DNA of 8,723 nucleotides from Sedimentisphaerales bacterium (GTDB lineage Bacteria; Planctomycetota; Phycisphaerae; Sedimentisphaerales; SG8-4): contig JAFGCA010000833.1 of the NCBI GenBank assembly GCA_016932895.1, forward strand, positions 1 to 8,723. The letters are read 5' to 3'. The notes beneath the pieces are model-generated. The model made no database searches. It was not told the DNA's origin and saw only the letters and a list, made by a program, of their open reading frames with translations. This document shows, piece by piece, positions 5,044 to 8,723 of the stretch. Within the stretch, counting starts at the first letter, position 1. Every line of letters begins with the position of its first letter. Both the position numbers and the translations under genes were made by a program.

Positions 5044-6615
5044 ATGGCAAGCTCCGGAAAAAAGCGGAAAACAGCGTTGGTGGCGGAGACCCTGGCGGTG
5101 ATTGACATCGGGTCGAACTCGATCCGCATGGTTGTTGGGCAGGTGTTGCCCGACGGGAAGCTTGAGATTCTCGAGCGTTTGCGGCGGGCGGTGCGATTGG
5201 GGCAGGACACGTTCCGCAACGGCTCGATTCGCGCCGCCACGATGCGCAGCGCCGTGGCGATCCTGAGAGACTACCGTCACGTGCTCAACACTTACGGCGT
5301 AAGCCGGGTGGGGGCCGTGGCGACGAGCGCCGTTCGCGAGGCCACCAACGGGGAGACTTTCGTCGACCGCGTTTTGGCGGCGACGGGCCTGGAAGTTTCG
5401 GTCATCAGTGTGGCCGAGGAGGGGCGCCTGACGGTTTCGGCCGTTCGCGACGCCGTCGGCAAGAAGCTGCTGAAAGCACAAGCCGCCCTGGTGGTCGAGG
5501 TGGGAGGCGGAAGCACCGTCCTGAATCTGCTGCGCAAGGATGAGGTCCGGGTCTCACAGAGTCTGCCGACCGGATCAGTTCGCATGCAGGAGGTGCTCTC
5601 GACGAGCACCGAGACCGCCGATCAGGCCGCCAGGCTGATCCGGCACCAGGTCACCAGCGCGACCAAGGCCTTCCACAGCCTGCTTCCGCTCAAGCAGGTT
5701 CAGACCTTTATCGCGGTGGGCGGGGACGCGCGCTGGGCGGCCGCCCAAGTGGGCAAGTCGGCCGACGGTGGCGATATCAGAACGGTCTCGCAAAAGGCCC
5801 TGGACCGACTGCTGGAGAAGTGCCAGCACCTGACGGCCGATGAGCTGGCCCGGGTCTATCACATGCCTTTCATCGACGCCGAGACGATTGTGCCGGCGTT
5901 GTTCGTCTATCAGTTGTTGCTCCAGGCCACGCAGGCGCGCACGATGACGGTAACGGACGTTTCAATGCGGGACGGGCTGCTGCTGGATCTGGTGCGGGAC
6001 GTGGCCGGAGGCGAGGACGATTCGACGTACAGCGCGGTCGTTCAGTCGGCGCTGGCGGTGGCCCAGAAATATCAGGTGGATATCAAGCACGCCGAGCATA
6101 CTCGCTCTCTGGCGGTGCGTCTTTTCGACAAGCTGTTGTCCGAACATCGGTTGGGCCCGCGCCATCGCCTCCTGCTGGAGGTGGCGGCCCTGCTGCACGA
6201 GGTCGGGACGTTTGTCTCCAGCCGGGCCCATCACAAGCACAGTCTGTACCTGATCGCCCATTCCGAAATTCTGGGTCTGACCCAGGACGAGCTGATTATG
6301 GTGGCCAACGTCGCGCGGTACCACCGGCGCAGCCGCCCGAAACCGTCGCATCCGGATTACAGCCACCTGCCGCGCGAGCGGCGTATCATCATCAACAAGC
6401 TGGCGGCTTTGCTCCGCGTGGCCGACGCCCTCGACAACTGCCGGACGCAGCAAATCCGCGGTCTCGATTGCCGGATCGACAACAATGGACTTATCATTTC
6501 CGTGGAAGGAGTGACGGACCTGACGTTCGAAAACCGGTCGCTGCTGGAAAAGGGAGACATGTTGCAGGATATCTACGGCCTTGACGTTCGCCTGGAGCAG
6601 GTGCGGCGCTCTTGA
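5044..6615 (+). CDS. ppx: Ppx/GppA family exopolyphosphatase with HD domain
   Basis: The family removes terminal phosphate from polyP (Ppx) or from pppGpp (GppA). The 523-aa product has the full length of the E. coli-type enzyme. The N-terminal actin-like (ASKHA) domains show A-V-I-D-I-G-S-N-S-I-R (18-28), A-T-S-A-V-R-E-A-T-N (93-102), the catalytic-Glu segment A-E-E-G-R-L (124-129, Glu126 probably catalytic) and E-V-G-G-G-S-T-V (152-159). The C-terminal HD-like domain runs from about 335 to 523, with His352, H-E instead of H-D (385-386), H-H-K-H-S (about 396-400), A-R-Y-H-R-R and L-R-V-A-D-A-L-D (Asp461). In the phosphate-binding loop the family consensus D-x-G-G-G-S-T-E has become E...V at both ends, which is unusual. 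The start is uncertain. GTG 4999 would add 15 residues, and neither start has a clear Shine-Dalgarno, but ATG 5044 gives the normal N-terminus. It sits 65 bases before ppk1, the usual ppx-ppk pairing. Confidence 0.9.
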   Translation: MASSGKKRKTALVAETLAVIDIGSNSIRMVVGQVLPDGKLEILERLRRAVRLGQDTFRNGSIRAATMRSAVAILRDYRHVLNTYGVSRVGAVATSAVREATNGETFVDRVLAATGLEVSVISVAEEGRLTVSAVRDAVGKKLLKAQAALVVEVGGGSTVLNLLRKDEVRVSQSLPTGSVRMQEVLSTSTETADQAARLIRHQVTSATKAFHSLLPLKQVQTFIAVGGDARWAAAQVGKSADGGDIRTVSQKALDRLLEKCQHLTADELARVYHMPFIDAETIVPALFVYQLLLQATQARTMTVTDVSMRDGLLLDLVRDVAGGEDDSTYSAVVQSALAVAQKYQVDIKHAEHTRSLAVRLFDKLLSEHRLGPRHRLLLEVAALLHEVGTFVSSRAHHKHSLYLIAHSEILGLTQDELIMVANVARYHRRSRPKPSHPDYSHLPRERRIIINKLAALLRVADALDNCRTQQIRGLDCRIDNNGLIISVEGVTDLTFENRSLLEKGDMLQDIYGLDVRLEQVRRS

Positions 6616-6680
6616 GACGCCGTAGTGCCAAGCCCATCGGCTGCGGAAGAACCGAGGCAGAGAGACAACCGAGATAGGCT

Positions 6681-8723
6681 ATGACAAAGAAGAATCTGAA
6701 AGTGTCCGATCTTTTTATCAATCGCGAGTTGAGCTGGCTCGAGTTCAACGACCGGGTCCTGCAAGAGGGCCGCTCCGATCGACTGCCGCCGGGCGAGCGG
6801 CTCAAGTTCCTGTCGATTGTCAGCTCGAACCTGGACGAGTTCTTCATGATCCGCGTAGCGGGTCTGAAGCAGCAGAAAGCCGCGGGCGTGCGCAAGCGCG
6901 ACGCCAGCGGGTTGACGCCCTCGCAGCAGCTCTTTCTCATCAGCGGGAAGGTGCGGGAGATGCTGACGCAGCAGACGGCCGCCATCGCCGACGTGTTCGA
7001 GCAGCTCGCCGGGCACGATTTCCGCCTTGTACGCAGGGACCAGTGGACGCCGAAGCAGCGTCAGTTCCTGGCGAAGTATTTTGCCGCCGAAGTGCTGCCG
7101 GTTCTGACGCCGCTGGCGGTGGAAGAGCTCGATCCGTGTCCGCTGTTGTCGGATTTGCAGCTTTTCGTGGCTCTCTTGGTGAGCGTCTCGAAGAGCGACG
7201 CATCCGATCCGAAGGTGATTGCCGTTCCCGTGCCGGGTTTGTTTCCCCGTTTCGTCATGGTGCCGGCGGCCAAAGGGACGTGCGTGGCACCGCTGGAAGA
7301 GGTCATCCTCGACAATGCCGGGGCACTGGCGGGGGGCCGCGCCATACATGCGGAAGCGGTCTTTCGCATCACGCGCGATGCCGACGTGGCGATTCAGGAA
7401 GACGAGGCGGCGGATCTTCTGGGCACGGTGCAGGACGCGGTGCTGGCGCGAAAGCGGCGCGCCGCCGTACGGCTGGAAATCAGCGCCCGTCCGGCCCGGC
7501 GCATCAAGCGGTGGATCGTCGATGCGCTGGACTTGCGCAGTGAGGACGTCTACGAGGTCGAAGGCCTGCTGGACGCCCGGGCCCTGATGCACCTGACGGG
7601 CCTGCCGGTGATTCAGGGTCTCAAGGCCCCGGACTGGCCCGGGCAGGTGCCGCAGGATCTGATCGGGGCCGAGGAGCTCTGGCCGGCGCTTCAGGACCGT
7701 GACGTGCTGTTGTTTCACCCCTATGAGACGTTCGACCCGGTGGTGCAACTGGTGGCCGAGGCGGCCGAAGATCCGAACGTGCTGGCCATCAAGCAGACGC
7801 TGTACCGCACCAGCGGCGATTCACCGATCGTCCGCGCCCTGGCGCGGGCGGCTGAGAACGGCAAGGAGGTCACCGTCCTGGTGGAGCTCAAGGCCCGCTT
7901 CGACGAGGCCAAGAACGTCAATTGGGCGCGCCGTCTCGAGGACGCGGGCTGCCACGTGATCTACGGGATCGCGGGCTTCAAGACGCACGCCAAGGCCCTG
8001 CTGGTGATCCGCCGGGAGGCCCGGCGTCTGCGCCGGTACGTGCATTTGGCCACCGGCAACTACAACGACAAAACGGCCCGGCTGTACTCGGACATCGGGC
8101 TGCTGACCTGCGACGACGAGCTGGCCTCCGACGTCGCGGCGTTCTTCAACCTGCTCACGGGGCTCTCCGAAACCGTTGAATGGCAGCAGTTGATTATCGC
8201 GCCGACCGAGCTGCGCAGCCGGTTCCTGGATCTGATCGACCGGGAGATCAAGGTCTCCACCCCCGACCGTCCGGGCCTGATCATGGCCAAGGTCAATTCG
8301 CTCGAGGACGGGGCAATCTGCCTGGCCCTGGCCCGGGCGAGCCGGGCCGGCGTAGAGGTGCTGCTGAACGTGCGTGGTATTTGCTGCCTGCGGCCCGGGG
8401 TCAAGGGGGCGTCCAAGCGCGTGCAGGTGCGTTCCATCGTCGACCGTTATCTCGAGCATGCCCGCGTCTACTACTTTGCCAACGGCGGACATGCCGAGGT
8501 GTACCTCAGCAGCGCCGACTGGATGAGGCGAAATCTGGATCGGCGCCTTGAAATCCTGTTTCCCATCAAGGACGCTCGGATTCGGCGGCGCCTGGCGAAG
8601 ATTCTACGCACCTATTTCGCCGACAACGTCAAGGCGTGGGAGCTGTTACCGGACGGGCGCTACCGTCGGGTCCGCCAGCGCGGCAAGGCGGTTCGGGCGC
8701 AGGAGAAGTTCTACGAGGAGGCG
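6681..8723 (+). CDS. ppk1: Polyphosphate kinase 1, C-terminus cut by window end
   Basis: PPK1 reversibly polymerises the gamma-phosphate of ATP into polyP, often at the membrane. There are 681 codons in frame and no stop before the window edge; E. coli PPK1 is 688 aa, so only the last residues are missing. The N domain begins F-I-N-R-E-L-S-W-L-E-F-N (12-23) and S-S-N-L-D-E-F-F (about 50-57). The catalytic domains show L-Y-R-T-S with Arg376, E-L-K-A-R-F-D-E-A with Arg406, F-K-T-H-A-K with His436 (the phosphorylated histidine, His435 in E. coli), A-T-G-N-Y-N, and E-H-A-R-V-Y-Y-F-A-N-G-G with His593 (His592 in E. coli). All four residues sit one position later than in E. coli, so the core has almost no net indel and looks active. 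The Shine-Dalgarno is weak (GAGA at 6671-6674, 6 bases before ATG). It is transcribed with the upstream ppx and probably the whole operon. Confidence 0.97.
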   Translation, partial: MTKKNLKVSDLFINRELSWLEFNDRVLQEGRSDRLPPGERLKFLSIVSSNLDEFFMIRVAGLKQQKAAGVRKRDASGLTPSQQLFLISGKVREMLTQQTAAIADVFEQLAGHDFRLVRRDQWTPKQRQFLAKYFAAEVLPVLTPLAVEELDPCPLLSDLQLFVALLVSVSKSDASDPKVIAVPVPGLFPRFVMVPAAKGTCVAPLEEVILDNAGALAGGRAIHAEAVFRITRDADVAIQEDEAADLLGTVQDAVLARKRRAAVRLEISARPARRIKRWIVDALDLRSEDVYEVEGLLDARALMHLTGLPVIQGLKAPDWPGQVPQDLIGAEELWPALQDRDVLLFHPYETFDPVVQLVAEAAEDPNVLAIKQTLYRTSGDSPIVRALARAAENGKEVTVLVELKARFDEAKNVNWARRLEDAGCHVIYGIAGFKTHAKALLVIRREARRLRRYVHLATGNYNDKTARLYSDIGLLTCDDELASDVAAFFNLLTGLSETVEWQQLIIAPTELRSRFLDLIDREIKVSTPDRPGLIMAKVNSLEDGAICLALARASRAGVEVLLNVRGICCLRPGVKGASKRVQVRSIVDRYLEHARVYYFANGGHAEVYLSSADWMRRNLDRRLEILFPIKDARIRRRLAKILRTYFADNVKAWELLPDGRYRRVRQRGKAVRAQEKFYEEA

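Noticed and set aside
6573..7748. Minus-strand open frame of 391 codons opposite ppx end and ppk1
   Set aside because: It lies antisense to ppk1, whose catalytic residues align with E. coli at constant offset. The translation is low-complexity His/Gln/Arg-rich.

Overview
This GC-rich bacterial window is almost entirely an inorganic polyphosphate (polyP) metabolism locus. No marker gene fixes the taxon. The GC-rich codons, the stand-alone CHAD protein and the mix of PPK1, class III-like PPK2 and Ppx suggest a Gram-negative, perhaps Planctomycetota-like or deltaproteobacterial lineage. That placement is a guess.

Layout. Bases 1-37 (minus strand) hold the first 12 codons of a gene leaving the window, with the start of a Rossmann dinucleotide-binding motif (IIGAGP). 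A 200-base divergent spacer (38-237) carries a 12-bp perfect palindrome and a strong GC hairpin. It leads into a short MgtC/SapB-type membrane protein (238-672, plus). Tail to tail with it, 17 bases away, is a class III-like polyphosphate kinase 2 (690-1499, minus), which has a good Shine-Dalgarno and a perfect TATAAT upstream. A 308-base divergent spacer (1500-1807) separates ppk2 from a plus-strand run of five genes that continues past the right edge: a guanylate kinase-like protein with an altered P-loop (1808-2548), a stand-alone CHAD protein (2616-3665), a metallophosphoesterase fused to a Ppx-type HD domain (3622-4971), a Ppx/GppA exopolyphosphatase (5044-6615), and polyphosphate kinase 1 (6681 to the window end, lacking only its last residues).

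How the genes fit together. PPK1 makes polyP from ATP, and Ppx removes terminal phosphates. PPK2 of this type uses polyP to re-phosphorylate nucleotides. CHAD proteins bind polyP. The two remaining cluster members look least described: a guanylate kinase relative lacking the P-loop Ser/Thr, and a metallophosphoesterase that has apparently acquired the C-terminal half of an exopolyphosphatase. Both are inferred from context to act on polyP or on nucleotides linked to it. The Ppx itself departs from the family at two active-site positions. The short spacers and the 44-base overlap between CHAD and the fusion gene suggest one transcript from about 1765 onward. No convincing intrinsic terminator, tRNA, rRNA, CRISPR array or mobile element was seen.
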